Of a stretch of DNA of 64,000 bases, positions 9,449 to 18,659 are shown piece after piece; position 1 is the stretch's first letter, and every line of letters begins with the position of its first letter. The notes under the pieces are model-generated. The model was not told where the DNA came from and ran no database searches. It was given only the letters and a program-made list of their open reading frames with translations. The DNA is from Vagococcus proximus (GTDB lineage: Bacteria; Bacillota; Bacilli; Lactobacillales; Vagococcaceae), in the NCBI RefSeq assembly GCF_029143285.1, contig NZ_JAPDSH010000003.1:186001-250000 (forward strand). The letters are read 5' to 3'. Both the position numbers and the translations under genes were made by a program.

Positions 9449-9838
9449 TTGATTAAAGAATTTAAAGAGTTTATCATGCAAGGAAATGTATTAGACTTAG
9501 CAATCGGGGTTGTAATCGGTGGTGCTTTTACAGCAATCGTTAAAGCAATCGTTGAAGGTCTTATCACACCATTAGTTGGACTTGTTATTAGTTTATTCGG
9601 TGTTAAAAATATGGAGAAAATGTCTTACACATTTAATGGTGTAGAATTTGGTTACGGAATGGTAATCAGTGCGATTATCACATTCTTCATCACTGCTATT
9701 GTTGTTTTTGCAATCGTTAAAACAGTTAACAAAGCACGCGATATGTCAGGTGTTAACAAAGAAGAAGAAGTCGAAGATGAAATGGAAGCAACTGAACAAT
9801 TATTAATGGAAATCCGCGATTTATTATCTAAAAAATAA
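9449..9838 (+). CDS. mscL: Large-conductance mechanosensitive channel
   Basis: Homopentameric membrane valve that opens on hypo-osmotic shock. The 129-aa protein has the MscL N-terminal amphipathic helix (MIKEFKEFIMQGNVLDLAIGV), pore helix TM1 with the gate glycines (GVVIGGAFTAIVKAIV), TM2 (about 68-93) and a charged C-terminal helix. The start is TTG (9449-9451) preceded by AAGGGGG. It is divergent from ymfF (247-bp gap) and convergent with prs. Confidence 0.96.
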   Translation: MIKEFKEFIMQGNVLDLAIGVVIGGAFTAIVKAIVEGLITPLVGLVISLFGVKNMEKMSYTFNGVEFGYGMVISAIITFFITAIVVFAIVKTVNKARDMSGVNKEEEVEDEMEATEQLLMEIRDLLSKK

Positions 9839-9845
9839 GCCAAAC

Positions 9846-9878
9846 AAAAAACTCTCTAACAAGTGTTAGAGAGTTTTT
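9846..9878. terminator. Bidirectional terminator between mscL and prs
   Basis: AAAAACTCTCTAAC/GTTAGAGAGTTTTT around AAGT, with a T-run on both strands. It serves the convergent mscL and prs genes. Confidence 0.9.
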
Positions 9879-9882
9879 TTAT

Positions 9883-10851
9883 TTATCTTTTTTTCTCAAA
9901 AAGTGGACTAACTGGTTTGTTTTCGTGAATGCGTTTAATAGCATCTCCAATAAGAGCGCCAACACTCACTTCTTCAATCTTATCAATTCTATTTTCATCT
10001 GGTAAGTAGATAGAATCCGTTACAATCACTTTTTCGATTGGTGAATTATCTAATCTTTCAAACGCTGGTCCTGATAAAACTGGGTGTGTACAGCACGCTA
10101 AAACTTCTGTTGCGCCAGCATCTTTCAATGCTTTTGCTGCTAATGTAATTGTACCTGCTGTGTCGATCATGTCATCGATTAAGATACATTTTTTACCATC
10201 GACATTACCAATAATATTCATCACTTCAGCTACGTTAGCTTTTGGACGACGTTTATCAATAATTGCGATTGGTGCTTTTAAGAATTCTGCCAATTTACGA
10301 GCACGTGTCACGCCACCATGATCTGGTGAGACAACAACTGTATCGTCGCCAACATAACCATTATCAATGAAGTACTCAGCTAAAAGAGGTGCTGCCATTA
10401 AATGGTCAACTGGAATATCAAAGAATCCTTGAATTTGTACCGCATGTAAATCTAATGTTAGAACACGGTTTGCTCCTGCTGCTGTTAACATATTCGCTAC
10501 TAATTTAGCTGTGATAGGCTCACGAGAACGAGCTTTTCTATCTTGACGAGCGTAGCCGTAATAAGGCATAACAACGTTAATTGTTTTCGCACTCGCACGT
10601 TTTAACGCATCAATCATAATTAATAACTCCATTAAGTTATCATTGACAGGTGAGCTTGTTGATTGAATCAAGTAAACATGATCACCACGGATACTTTCTT
10701 CAATATTAATTTGAATTTCTCCGTCGCTAAATTGGTTTACTGATGATTTACCTAACTCTACTCCTACTGCATTTGCAATTTTTTCCGCTAACTTTTTGTT
10801 AGAGTTTAAGGCAAATATTTTCAGTCTTGGATCAAAGTAATGTTTTGACAT
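9883..10851 (-). CDS. prs: Ribose-phosphate pyrophosphokinase (PRPP synthetase)
   Basis: Makes PRPP from ribose 5-phosphate and ATP for purine, pyrimidine, His and Trp synthesis. Recognised by [16 protein letters not shown], the catalytic flexible-loop and His region ([17 protein letters not shown]), [18 protein letters not shown] and the PRPP loop [14 protein letters not shown]. The frame runs to 10893, but the ATG at 10851 with GGAGG 5 nt upstream gives the typical [13 protein letters not shown] beginning and a normal length of 322 aa. It follows glmU, a common Bacilli pairing. Confidence 0.97.
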   Translation of the reverse strand: MSKHYFDPRLKIFALNSNKKLAEKIANAVGVELGKSSVNQFSDGEIQINIEESIRGDHVYLIQSTSSPVNDNLMELLIMIDALKRASAKTINVVMPYYGYARQDRKARSREPITAKLVANMLTAAGANRVLTLDLHAVQIQGFFDIPVDHLMAAPLLAEYFIDNGYVGDDTVVVSPDHGGVTRARKLAEFLKAPIAIIDKRRPKANVAEVMNIIGNVDGKKCILIDDMIDTAGTITLAAKALKDAGATEVLACCTHPVLSGPAFERLDNSPIEKVIVTDSIYLPDENRIDKIEEVSVGALIGDAIKRIHENKPVSPLFEKKR

Positions 10852-10941
10852 GAGGACCTCCGCTTTCTTTTTAAGAAAAATTTTTGTTTTCATATTAAAT
10901 ACTAGTCATTTTCACGTAGAAAATCAAGTTATTCTAAGAAT

Positions 10942-12315
10942 TTATTGTGAATACGGTAGTTTTTTAGCATATTGCTCTTTATTAACTTGAGTTTCACGTG
11001 CAATCGCTAAAGAATTTTCAGGAACATCTTTTGTAATCGTTGAACCTGCTGCTGTAAATGCCCCATTCCCAATCGTCACTGGAGACACAATACTTGTATG
11101 ACAACCTAAGAAAACATTGTCGCCTATAATTGAACGGTGTTTATTTTTCCCATCATAGTTAACAAAAACTGTACCGCATCCGATATTAACATTTTCGCCA
11201 ACTTCAGCATCGCCAACATATGTTAAATGCCCCACTTTAGAATCTTTTTTAATCTGAGCATTTTTAATTTCCACGAAGTTACCGACATGAACATTTTCAG
11301 CTAGCTCAGCATTTGGACGTAAACGACCAAACGGACCAACATCACTGCCGTTTCCAACTGTTGCGCCTTCAATATGTGATGAAATAACTTTGACATCATC
11401 GCCAATCACGCTATCAATGATTTCACTGTTCGCTCCAATATGACAACCCGAACCAATGACAGTGTTACCTTTCAAGCTTACGCCTGCTTCGATGACAGTG
11501 TCATTTCCGATTGTAACCGTTGCATCAATATAGGTTGCTTCTGGGTTAACAAACGTCACACCATTTACCATATGTTGACGATTTAAACGTTGACGCATTG
11601 TCTTAGTTGCTTCTGCTAATGCCATGCGGTCATTAATCCCAATAGAATCTTTAAATTCTTTCATTTGATAGGCAGAAACAATTTCACCTTTTTCTTGTAA
11701 AATACCGATTACGTCTGGTAAATAATACTCTCCTTGAGCGTTGTTATTTCCAACTTGTGCGAGAGCTTCAAACATTGCTTTATTATCAAAACAGAATGTT
11801 CCTGTATTAATTTCTTGAACTTGTCTTTCGACTTCATTCGCATCTTTTTCTTCCACAATACGTTCTACGTGACCATTTTCATCTCTGATGATTCGACCAT
11901 ATGAAAATGGACTTTCAGCATGGGCTGTTAAAATTGTCGCCTTAGCTTTTGATTTTTCATGCTCTGTAAACAAAGAATCTAATGTTTCTGCTGTAATTAA
12001 AGGCGTGTCTCCGCAAACAACTAGTGTTGTCCCTTCTGCTTTTTCAAGTAACTCTTTTGTCATTAAAACAGCATGACCTGTCCCTAATTGTTCTGACTGT
12101 AACGCGTATTCTGAACGCTCACCTAATTTTTCTTTAACGCTCTCTGCGCCAAAACCAACTACTGTAACTATTTTTTCTGGTGATAATTTCTCCACATTAC
12201 CTACTACGTGCTCTACCATTGCCTGCCCTGCAATTTCATGTAACACTTTATATTTCTTTGATTTCATACGTGACCCTTGTCCCGCCGCTAATATAATGGC
12301 ATAACGTTTTGTCAT
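10942..12315 (-). CDS. glmU: Bifunctional GlcNAc-1-P uridyltransferase / GlcN-1-P acetyltransferase
   Basis: Produces UDP-GlcNAc, the shared precursor of peptidoglycan and teichoic acids. The 457-aa protein has an N-terminal pyrophosphorylase domain (LAAGQGSRMKSKKYKVLH, residues 9-26) and a C-terminal left-handed beta-helix acetyltransferase domain (about 250-450) with hexapeptide repeats such as VGNGSDVGPFGRLRPNAELAENV. It lies between purR and prs with short gaps, so the three are probably co-transcribed: PurR senses PRPP and Prs makes it. Confidence 0.97.
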   Translation of the reverse strand: MTKRYAIILAAGQGSRMKSKKYKVLHEIAGQAMVEHVVGNVEKLSPEKIVTVVGFGAESVKEKLGERSEYALQSEQLGTGHAVLMTKELLEKAEGTTLVVCGDTPLITAETLDSLFTEHEKSKAKATILTAHAESPFSYGRIIRDENGHVERIVEEKDANEVERQVQEINTGTFCFDNKAMFEALAQVGNNNAQGEYYLPDVIGILQEKGEIVSAYQMKEFKDSIGINDRMALAEATKTMRQRLNRQHMVNGVTFVNPEATYIDATVTIGNDTVIEAGVSLKGNTVIGSGCHIGANSEIIDSVIGDDVKVISSHIEGATVGNGSDVGPFGRLRPNAELAENVHVGNFVEIKNAQIKKDSKVGHLTYVGDAEVGENVNIGCGTVFVNYDGKNKHRSIIGDNVFLGCHTSIVSPVTIGNGAFTAAGSTITKDVPENSLAIARETQVNKEQYAKKLPYSQ

Positions 12316-12344
12316 TTATAACATCCTCCTATAAACTAACTCTC

Positions 12345-13160
12345 TTAGTTAAAATATGTTCCCGGTACAACCGTAATTGTTTTCGTTGAAACATCCACAT
12401 CTTTGACACATAATAACGATTGATATGATTCAATCATACGTCTTCCACTGAAAGTTGATTCCGCAAATACTGTGATCCCAACTAACTCTGATTCAAATTC
12501 TTCAATTAAGGCTTTCATACCATTTACGGTACCTCCGCCCTTCATAAAGTCATCCACAACTAGCACTCTCGAGCCACGTTTCAGACTACGCTTAGATAGT
12601 TCCATCTTTTCAATTCGTTCAGATGAACCTGATACATAATTTACACTGACCGTTGATCCTTCAGTAATTTTTGAATCACGTCTCACGATAACAAATGGGA
12701 CATTAAGATGGTACGAAACAGCTTGCGCAATTGGTACCCCTTTTGTTGCCACTGTCATCACAGCGTCGATTTTTTCATTTTTATATTTTGAAGCTATAAT
12801 CTGACCAACCTGACGTAATAGCTCTGGCTCTCCTAATAAATCAGATAAATAGACATACCCCCCTGGTAACAGACGGTCTTTTTCTGATAAACGATCACAT
12901 AGTGTCGTTATCACCTCTTCTGCTTGCTCAACTGTCATATCTGGAATAAATCTAACCCCGCCAGCAGCACCTGGCACTGTTTCTAAAATCCCTTTATTTC
13001 GTTCTTGAAATGTTTTTTTGATAATACCCAAATCCTCACTGATTGACGATTTAGCTGAGCTATAACGTTCAGCAAAAAATGGTAATGGTATCAATGTATG
13101 GGGATGCTCTAACAAATAGTGCGTCATATCGACTAATCGTTCACTTCTTCTGATTTTCAT
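12345..13160 (-). CDS. purR: Purine operon repressor PurR
   Basis: PRPP-responsive transcription regulator of purine genes in Gram-positive bacteria, 271 aa. It has an N-terminal winged-helix domain (RRSERLVDMTHYLLEHPH..., about 1-75) and a C-terminal phosphoribosyltransferase-like domain with the PRPP motif VLVVDDFMKGGGTVNGM (about 201-217). Binding of PRPP through this motif relieves DNA binding in the family. The ATG at 13160 follows GAGGTGACAG. Next gene is glmU, 29 bp downstream. Confidence 0.95.
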   Translation of the reverse strand: MKIRRSERLVDMTHYLLEHPHTLIPLPFFAERYSSAKSSISEDLGIIKKTFQERNKGILETVPGAAGGVRFIPDMTVEQAEEVITTLCDRLSEKDRLLPGGYVYLSDLLGEPELLRQVGQIIASKYKNEKIDAVMTVATKGVPIAQAVSYHLNVPFVIVRRDSKITEGSTVSVNYVSGSSERIEKMELSKRSLKRGSRVLVVDDFMKGGGTVNGMKALIEEFESELVGITVFAESTFSGRRMIESYQSLLCVKDVDVSTKTITVVPGTYFN

Positions 13161-13283
13161 TCTGTCACCTCTTCTCTTACAATCACTCCCTATTATATGA
13201 TTTTTTACCCAATAAACCTAGCCTTTTTGCCAATTATTACAAAAATTGTTCGTTTTTATAATCAATTATTGATCCTTTTTAAA

Positions 13284-13323
13284 TCAAAAAAAATAAGCCC
13301 ATCTAATTAGATAGACTTATTTT
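13284..13323 (-). terminator. Terminator overlapping the 3' end of adcB
   Basis: AAAATAAG (13290-13297) pairs with CTTATTTT (13316-13323), with an inner stem around the adcB stop codon and a T-run on the minus strand. The remaining gap to purR (13161-13283) is AT-rich and shows no clear promoter. Confidence 0.75.
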
Positions 13324-14143
13324 TTCTTGATTGGTATAGATATGTTTTTATTTTTTTTATGACCATTACTAAAAAGAAAATACCAATAAAAATTAAAGTA
13401 ATCGTCGCACCTGGTGGCGTGTCCACTTGATAGGACGTTACTAATCCGCCTAACATGCCGATCAATCCAATAACCACACTAACTAACAAGACTTGGTTAA
13501 AACTACGTCCGATTCTCATAGAAATTGCCGCAGGAAGTACCATTATAGCTGACACTAATAACGCACCTGCAATTGGAATCATTACCGTAATAGCAATACC
13601 TGTTAAGACATTAAATAGTAAAGACATCCATCTTACCGGTAAACCATCAACATGCGCTGTATCTTCATCAAATGTTAATACATACATTGGACGTTTAAAT
13701 AAACTAAAAATAATCACTAATAAAATCAGGAGCACACCAAGTATGATAACTTGATCTTGGCTAATTGTTACAATCGAACCAAATAAATACTGTTGAATCC
13801 TCATAGATGAGTCACCTTTATTAGCATTCATCAGCACTAAAGCTGTTGCAAGTCCACCAGACATTAAGATCGCCGTTGACACTTCAGAATACGTTTGATA
13901 AACCATGCGTAAATATTCTAATACTACAGCCGATACGATGACAACGAATAAAGTAGTCAGTGTCGGATTTATATTAATAAAAAATCCTAATGCAATTCCC
14001 GCTAAGGAAACATGAGATAAGGTGTCTGCTAATAACGACTGCCTTCTCACAACTAAAAATACTCCAATAAGTGGTGCGATTATTGCCATGAAACTTGCTG
14101 CTAACATCGCTCGTCTCATGAATTCATATGAAAGCATCGCCAT
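13307..14143 (-). CDS. adcB: Zinc ABC transporter permease (ABC-3 family)
   Basis: Membrane subunit of a ZnuABC/AdcABC-type metal importer, 278 aa with about eight hydrophobic helices. Typical ABC-3 family segments are [17 protein letters not shown] near the N-terminus and [19 protein letters not shown] in the middle. The ATG follows AGGAGG and lies inside the 3' end of the ATPase gene (28-bp overlap), so translation is coupled. Zinc rather than manganese is inferred from family resemblance and from the Zur-like operator. No substrate-binding protein gene is adjacent. Confidence 0.9.
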   Translation of the reverse strand: MAMLSYEFMRRAMLAASFMAIIAPLIGVFLVVRRQSLLADTLSHVSLAGIALGFFININPTLTTLFVVIVSAVVLEYLRMVYQTYSEVSTAILMSGGLATALVLMNANKGDSSMRIQQYLFGSIVTISQDQVIILGVLLILLVIIFSLFKRPMYVLTFDEDTAHVDGLPVRWMSLLFNVLTGIAITVMIPIAGALLVSAIMVLPAAISMRIGRSFNQVLLVSVVIGLIGMLGGLVTSYQVDTPPGATITLIFIGIFFLVMVIKKIKTYLYQSRKNKSI

Positions 14144-14802
14144 TCGGAATCCTCCTTTCTCACTAAACGGATATGTCTATCCGCATACTCTTTAATATCC
14201 TCATGATCATGTGTAATCATCAAAATTGCTTTGTTATGGTCATGAGCATTGTGACGTAGTAATTCATAAAAATCGCCACGTGATGTTTCATCCATCCCTG
14301 TTGTCGGTTCATCTAAAATAAATAAATCTGGATCTGTTGCAAAAATACGTGCCAAACAAATACGCTGCTTTTGACCACCCGATAATTCCCCTACTCGTTT
14401 GTTTCTCATATCCCACATGCCAACAGATTTCAATGCTTTTTCGACATGTTGATGATCCGTCTCATCAAATCGCTTAAACCAACGACCACGTTGATAACGC
14501 CCTGATTGAACTAATTCCAATACAGTACTAGGAAAACCCGCATTGAACGACGCTACTTGCTGTGGAATGTAACCGATGCTTAATTTTTTTCCTTCCACAT
14601 TTGTTTTAGCTATCGTGACATCTCCTGATGCTGGCGTTAATAAGCCTAACGTATTACGGACAAGGGTCGATTTAGCCGCCCCATTTTCTCCTGTCAATAT
14701 AACAAATTCTCCTGGATCAACATGATAAGAAATATCTTCCAATACAGGCTCTTCACCATAGTAAAACGTGACATTATTGACTTCTATATAATGTTTTGTC
14801 AT
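14116..14802 (-). CDS. adcC: Zinc ABC transporter ATP-binding protein
   Basis: ATPase of the metal importer, 228 aa. Walker [10 protein letters not shown] (about 39-47; Ala replaces the usual Gly of GxGKST), signature LSGGQKQR, Walker [13 protein letters not shown] and H-loop MITHDHED are present. It is the first gene of a two-gene operon with adcB, whose promoter carries a 15-bp palindrome likely to be a Zur-type operator. The adhesin-like solute-binding subunit must be encoded elsewhere. Confidence 0.92.
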   Translation of the reverse strand: MTKHYIEVNNVTFYYGEEPVLEDISYHVDPGEFVILTGENGAAKSTLVRNTLGLLTPASGDVTIAKTNVEGKKLSIGYIPQQVASFNAGFPSTVLELVQSGRYQRGRWFKRFDETDHQHVEKALKSVGMWDMRNKRVGELSGGQKQRICLARIFATDPDLFILDEPTTGMDETSRGDFYELLRHNAHDHNKAILMITHDHEDIKEYADRHIRLVRKEDSEWRCFHMNS

Positions 14803-14839
14803 CGTTACACCTTCATTTCTTCATCAATTTTTATTTCTA

Positions 14840-14872
14840 TTCTTTAAAACGTAAAGATTACGTTTTAAAGAA
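14840..14872 (-). promoter_or_regulatory. Palindromic operator (Zur-like) of adcCB
   Basis: Perfect 15-bp arms (14840-14854 and 14858-14872) around 3 bp. The core ACGTAAA-G-ATTACGT resembles the Bacillus Zur box (TCGTAAT-N-ATTACGA) in a 7-1-7 layout. It overlaps the -10 element and the start-site region, the right place for repression. Confidence 0.65.
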
Positions 14873-14898
14873 TACCATTATTATTAGACTAACGTCAA
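14869..14898 (-). promoter_or_regulatory. Sigma-A promoter of adcCB
   Basis: Minus strand TTGACG (14893-14898), 18-bp spacer, TATTCT (14869-14874) preceded by TGG. The -10 hexamer runs into the palindromic operator. Confidence 0.65.
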
Positions 14899-14915
14899 GG
14901 AAAGCCTTCGATTAT

Positions 14916-14962
14916 TATAAAAAAGTCATGAACAATCTAAATATAGAGTGTTCATGACTTTT
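14916..14962 (-). terminator. Terminator after ispE
   Basis: Perfect 14-bp stem (14921-14934 with 14949-14962) and a T-run on the minus strand, about 11 bp past the ispE stop. Confidence 0.88.
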
Positions 14963-14973
14963 GTTTCATATCA

Positions 14974-15840
14974 TTAAATTTCTAATTGGCCCTCTAAAGT
15001 CCTTACAATATATACTTCTTCGCAGAACCCTTTAACACCATTATAAACACGTTGCGCTCGGGAATATTTATCACATAACGCATAAACAGTTGGACCGCTC
15101 CCACTCATGAGTGCAGCATCTGCCCCGAATTTCAACATTTTTTCTTTAATCTGACCAACAATTGGATGCTTCGCTGTTGTCGCCGTCTCTAATGAATTGC
15201 CAACACTTGCAACCATCTTCTGATAATCACCTGACCGAATCGCTTCTTCCAAAGCCTCTATATCGGGATGATGCAGCGTCTCCACTGCTAAATCTGTAAA
15301 AATAGTCCATGTTGACACACTAACACGAGGTTTTACAACAACTACCCAACACGCTGGCATTGCTGGTAATGGTGACAACTCATCTCCTCTACCTGTTGCT
15401 AAAGAGGTGTTTCCTCGTACACAATATGGCGTATCTGAACCAATTTTTTTACCTAATTCAGCCAGTTCATCTAAGCTCAAATTTAATTCCCATAATCTGT
15501 TCAACCCTCTTAGCGTTGCTGCTGCATCCGTACTTCCTCCAGCCATACCCGCTGCTACAGGAATACGTTTGGTTACTTCTATATGAACCCCTTTATCAAT
15601 ACGGCAGTGCTCTTTAAGTAAACTAGCCGCTTGATACACGTGATTGCGACGATCAACGGGTAAAAAGCTACTATCCGTTTCAATTATAATATCATTTTGA
15701 GGCAGCTCTCGGAAAATTAGTTTGTCTGCTAAATCAATACTGGCCATAACCATATTTACTTCATGGTAGCCATCTTCTCTTTTGTGTAAAATATCCAAAC
15801 CGAGATTGATTTTAGCTGGCGCTTTTTCAATAATTTCCAC
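14974..15840 (-). CDS. ispE: 4-diphosphocytidyl-2-C-methyl-D-erythritol kinase
   Basis: GHMP-family kinase of the MEP isoprenoid route, 288 aa. Evident are KINLGLDILHKREDGYHE near the N-terminus, the ATP-binding PVAAGMAGGSTDAAATLRG loop (about 93-111) and SGSGPTVYALCD near the C-terminus. Lactic acid bacteria often use the mevalonate route and keep only an IspE-like gene; the remaining MEP genes are not in this window, so the substrate in this organism is not certain. A TATAAT-like -10 lies about 36 bp upstream in the gap after potD. Confidence 0.9.
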   Translation of the reverse strand: MEIIEKAPAKINLGLDILHKREDGYHEVNMVMASIDLADKLIFRELPQNDIIIETDSSFLPVDRRNHVYQAASLLKEHCRIDKGVHIEVTKRIPVAAGMAGGSTDAAATLRGLNRLWELNLSLDELAELGKKIGSDTPYCVRGNTSLATGRGDELSPLPAMPACWVVVVKPRVSVSTWTIFTDLAVETLHHPDIEALEEAIRSGDYQKMVASVGNSLETATTAKHPIVGQIKEKMLKFGADAALMSGSGPTVYALCDKYSRAQRVYNGVKGFCEEVYIVRTLEGQLEI

Positions 15841-15938
15841 GATAGTCCCTCCTCTTTAAGATTTGTAACTTCAATATTATACCTTATTCATAAAAAAATA
15901 GGAATAAAAGGTCAATGTCTCTCGTTATATTTTCATTT

Positions 15939-17012
15939 TTACTTACGGTGCATTTTAAATTCTAAAAATAAATCATTATAGACACCTAAGTACTCTGGAC
16001 CTAGATCTTCATACACTTGTAACTCTTTAATGACCTCTTCTTTAGGATAAAACTGTTCATCCTCGACAATTTCCTTTGGTAATAATTTCTTAGCTTCTTT
16101 ATTTGGTGTCGCATACCCAATATATTCCGCGTTAATTGCCGCATTTTCAGGCTCCAACATGAAGTTAATGAAAGCATATGCGCCCTCAATATTTTTAGCC
16201 GTCTTAGGAATCACGATGTTATCAAACCATAAGTTACTGCCTTCTTCTGGTATGACATAATGGAGATGATTATTGTTCTCTAACATTTCTGCTGCTTCAC
16301 CTGAAAAAGAGACAGCTACTGCACTTTCTTCATTACTCATGTACATTTTTATTTCATCGGCTACTATCGCTTTAACGTTAGGCACCATCCCCATTAATTT
16401 CTCCTTAGCAGCTTTTAACTCAGCCATATCTTTACTATTTAATGACTGATTGTCACTATTTAAAGCTAGTCCTAACACTTCTCTAGCACCATCAATTAGC
16501 ATGATATTATTTTGAAGTTCTGGTCGCCATAAGTCATTCCAACTTGTCATATCTGCCTTATCAACAAACTTATCATTATAAATAATCCCTAACGTTCCCC
16601 AAAAATAAGGAATGGAATAATCATTATTAGGATCAAATGCTAAATTTTTAAAAGCTGGATCGATAGCATCCATACCTTTTATCTTTGTTCTATCTAGCTT
16701 CTTCAACATATTATTTTTCATCATCTTCTGAATCATATATTCACTCGGAATGGTAATATCATACGCCGTTCCGCCTTGTTGCACCTTCGTAAACATCGCT
16801 TCATTAGAATCGAACGTTTCATAACTGACTTTATAAGACGTTTCTTTCTCAAATTTTTTAATCAAATTTGGGTCAATATAATCACCCCAATTATAAATTG
16901 TGAGTGTATTCGCCCCGGAAAAGCCTTGCACTTTCTCTAATTGATGACTTCCTAGGTAAAGTAGAGCAATAATCCCAACAATTCCGATAACTAATGATCT
17001 TAATTTTTTCAT
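15939..17012 (-). CDS. potD: Spermidine/putrescine-binding protein PotD
   Basis: Extracellular substrate-binding subunit of the polyamine importer, 357 aa. After an N-terminal hydrophobic segment (about 7-23) comes LTIYNWGDYIDPNLIKKFEKET, typical of PotD, and later FWGTLGIIYNDKF and the AYAFINFMLEPENAA motif. There is no lipobox cysteine, so the protein is probably held by its uncleaved N-terminal helix rather than by lipid. Its start overlaps the stop of potC by 4 bp. Last gene of the pot operon. Confidence 0.93.
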   Translation of the reverse strand: MKKLRSLVIGIVGIIALLYLGSHQLEKVQGFSGANTLTIYNWGDYIDPNLIKKFEKETSYKVSYETFDSNEAMFTKVQQGGTAYDITIPSEYMIQKMMKNNMLKKLDRTKIKGMDAIDPAFKNLAFDPNNDYSIPYFWGTLGIIYNDKFVDKADMTSWNDLWRPELQNNIMLIDGAREVLGLALNSDNQSLNSKDMAELKAAKEKLMGMVPNVKAIVADEIKMYMSNEESAVAVSFSGEAAEMLENNNHLHYVIPEEGSNLWFDNIVIPKTAKNIEGAYAFINFMLEPENAAINAEYIGYATPNKEAKKLLPKEIVEDEQFYPKEEVIKELQVYEDLGPEYLGVYNDLFLEFKMHRK

Positions 17013-17839
17013 AGATGCTCCACCACCTCTCGATGAGCTTTACGACGTGTTTTTTGTTTCTTTGTTAAATTGCCTTGGCTAATAAAATAATAACCTGCCA
17101 CAAGTAACATTGAGAAAACAAACAGTAACGCACTTAACGCATTAATTTCCAAACTAACCCCTTGTCGTGCACGTGAATAAATTTCTACAGATAACGTACT
17201 AAATCCATTTCCAGTTACAAAAAATGTCACAGCAAAATCATCTAAGGAATAAGTGAATGCCATAAAATAACCTGCCACTACACCCGGTGTGATAAATGGT
17301 AAAATTACTTTGCGAATAACCGTCCAATTCCCTGCCCCTAAATCACGTGCAGCATCAATCATCGAATCATTCATCTCTTTTAATTTCGGTAACACCATCA
17401 GCACAACAATTGGAATACTAAAGGCAATATGTGACAGTAATACTGAAGCAAATCCCAAACTCAAACCTAAAAAAGTAAAGAAGATCAAGAAACTCGCTCC
17501 GATAATAACATCTGGTGACACCATTAAAATATTATTTAAACTCACCAACACATTACGACTTTTACGCTTCTTAGTATAGTAAATCATCATTGCTCCGAAT
17601 GTTCCAATGATCGTAGCGATCAAAGCAGATAAAAAAGCCAACATAAACGTATTCAATACAATCCCTATTAAACGTTTATCTGAAAATACTCCTTTATAGT
17701 GATCTAACGTAAACCCTGTAAAATCAGTCATCGTGCCACCAGCGTTAAAAGAATAAAAAATCAAGTAAAAAATTGGCAAATATAACAAAGCAAAAACCGC
17801 CAATAAATAAAGCTTTGACCACTCAAATTTCTTCAACAT
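17009..17839 (-). CDS. potC: Spermidine/putrescine ABC transporter permease PotC
   Basis: Inner permease subunit, 276 aa with six predicted helices. The EAA loop that contacts the ATPase reads AARDLGAGNWTVIRKVILP (about 165-183), followed by YSLDDFAVTFFVTG, characteristic of PotC. Its ATG overlaps the last base of the potB stop, giving tight coupling. Confidence 0.94.
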   Translation of the reverse strand: MLKKFEWSKLYLLAVFALLYLPIFYLIFYSFNAGGTMTDFTGFTLDHYKGVFSDKRLIGIVLNTFMLAFLSALIATIIGTFGAMMIYYTKKRKSRNVLVSLNNILMVSPDVIIGASFLIFFTFLGLSLGFASVLLSHIAFSIPIVVLMVLPKLKEMNDSMIDAARDLGAGNWTVIRKVILPFITPGVVAGYFMAFTYSLDDFAVTFFVTGNGFSTLSVEIYSRARQGVSLEINALSALLFVFSMLLVAGYYFISQGNLTKKQKTRRKAHREVVEHL

Positions 17840-18648
17840 TAATGACGGCCCCCTTTCTTCTTACGCTCACCCGTTACAAGCATAATCGCTAGCATGGCAA
17901 CAATCAACACAACGCCAATTGTTGAACCCATACCCCAATTTTGAGTCACCATAAAATGTTCTTCTATGGCTGTTCCAAGTGTAATCACTCGGTTTCCACC
18001 AATTAAACGGGTCAACATGAATAAACTTAATGACGGAATAAAAACGGCTTGAACACCGCTCTTAACCCCATTCATCGAAAGTGGTACAATCACACGACGA
18101 AAGGTCTCCCAACTATTCGCACCTAAGTCACGACTGGCACTGATTAACGAAGGATTCATCTCTTCTAGTGCATTAAAGATTGGCATAATCATAAATGGAA
18201 TTTCAATATATGCTGCTACAAAAATAAAACTGAAATCTGTAAACAAAATCTGTTTCGAGCCAATTCCAGTAAACATCAAAAATTGATTAATCGTACCATG
18301 TGTGCTAAAAATACCGATAAATGCATAGGCTTTTAGCAATAAGTTGACCCATGTTGGTAAAATAATCAACATCAATAAGAGCTGCTTATGTTTCATTTTA
18401 TTTAAAATATACGCTGCGGGATAGCTAATTAATAACACCACTACCGTGATAATAAATGCATACCAAACAGAGTTTAAGGTCATCCGGAGATACGTCCCCG
18501 ATGAAAAATATTCTTTATAATTGGCTAATGTAAACTGGTTATCAATCCCCTTAAACGATTGATAAATAATAAGTAGTACGGGCGCAATCACAAACAGCCC
18601 TAACCACAGCACATACGGTATGGAATAAATTCGTTTTGTTTGAGTCAT
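17839..18648 (-). CDS. potB: Spermidine/putrescine ABC transporter permease PotB
   Basis: Second permease subunit, 269 aa, six helices. The EAA loop is ASRDLGANSWETFRRVIVP (about 173-191) and the region LTRLIGGNRVITLGTAIEEHF is typical of PotB. It begins 11 bp after potA and overlaps potC by one base. Confidence 0.94.
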   Translation of the reverse strand: MTQTKRIYSIPYVLWLGLFVIAPVLLIIYQSFKGIDNQFTLANYKEYFSSGTYLRMTLNSVWYAFIITVVVLLISYPAAYILNKMKHKQLLLMLIILPTWVNLLLKAYAFIGIFSTHGTINQFLMFTGIGSKQILFTDFSFIFVAAYIEIPFMIMPIFNALEEMNPSLISASRDLGANSWETFRRVIVPLSMNGVKSGVQAVFIPSLSLFMLTRLIGGNRVITLGTAIEEHFMVTQNWGMGSTIGVVLIVAMLAIMLVTGERKKKGGRH

Positions 18649-18659
18649 TGACGTCCCTC

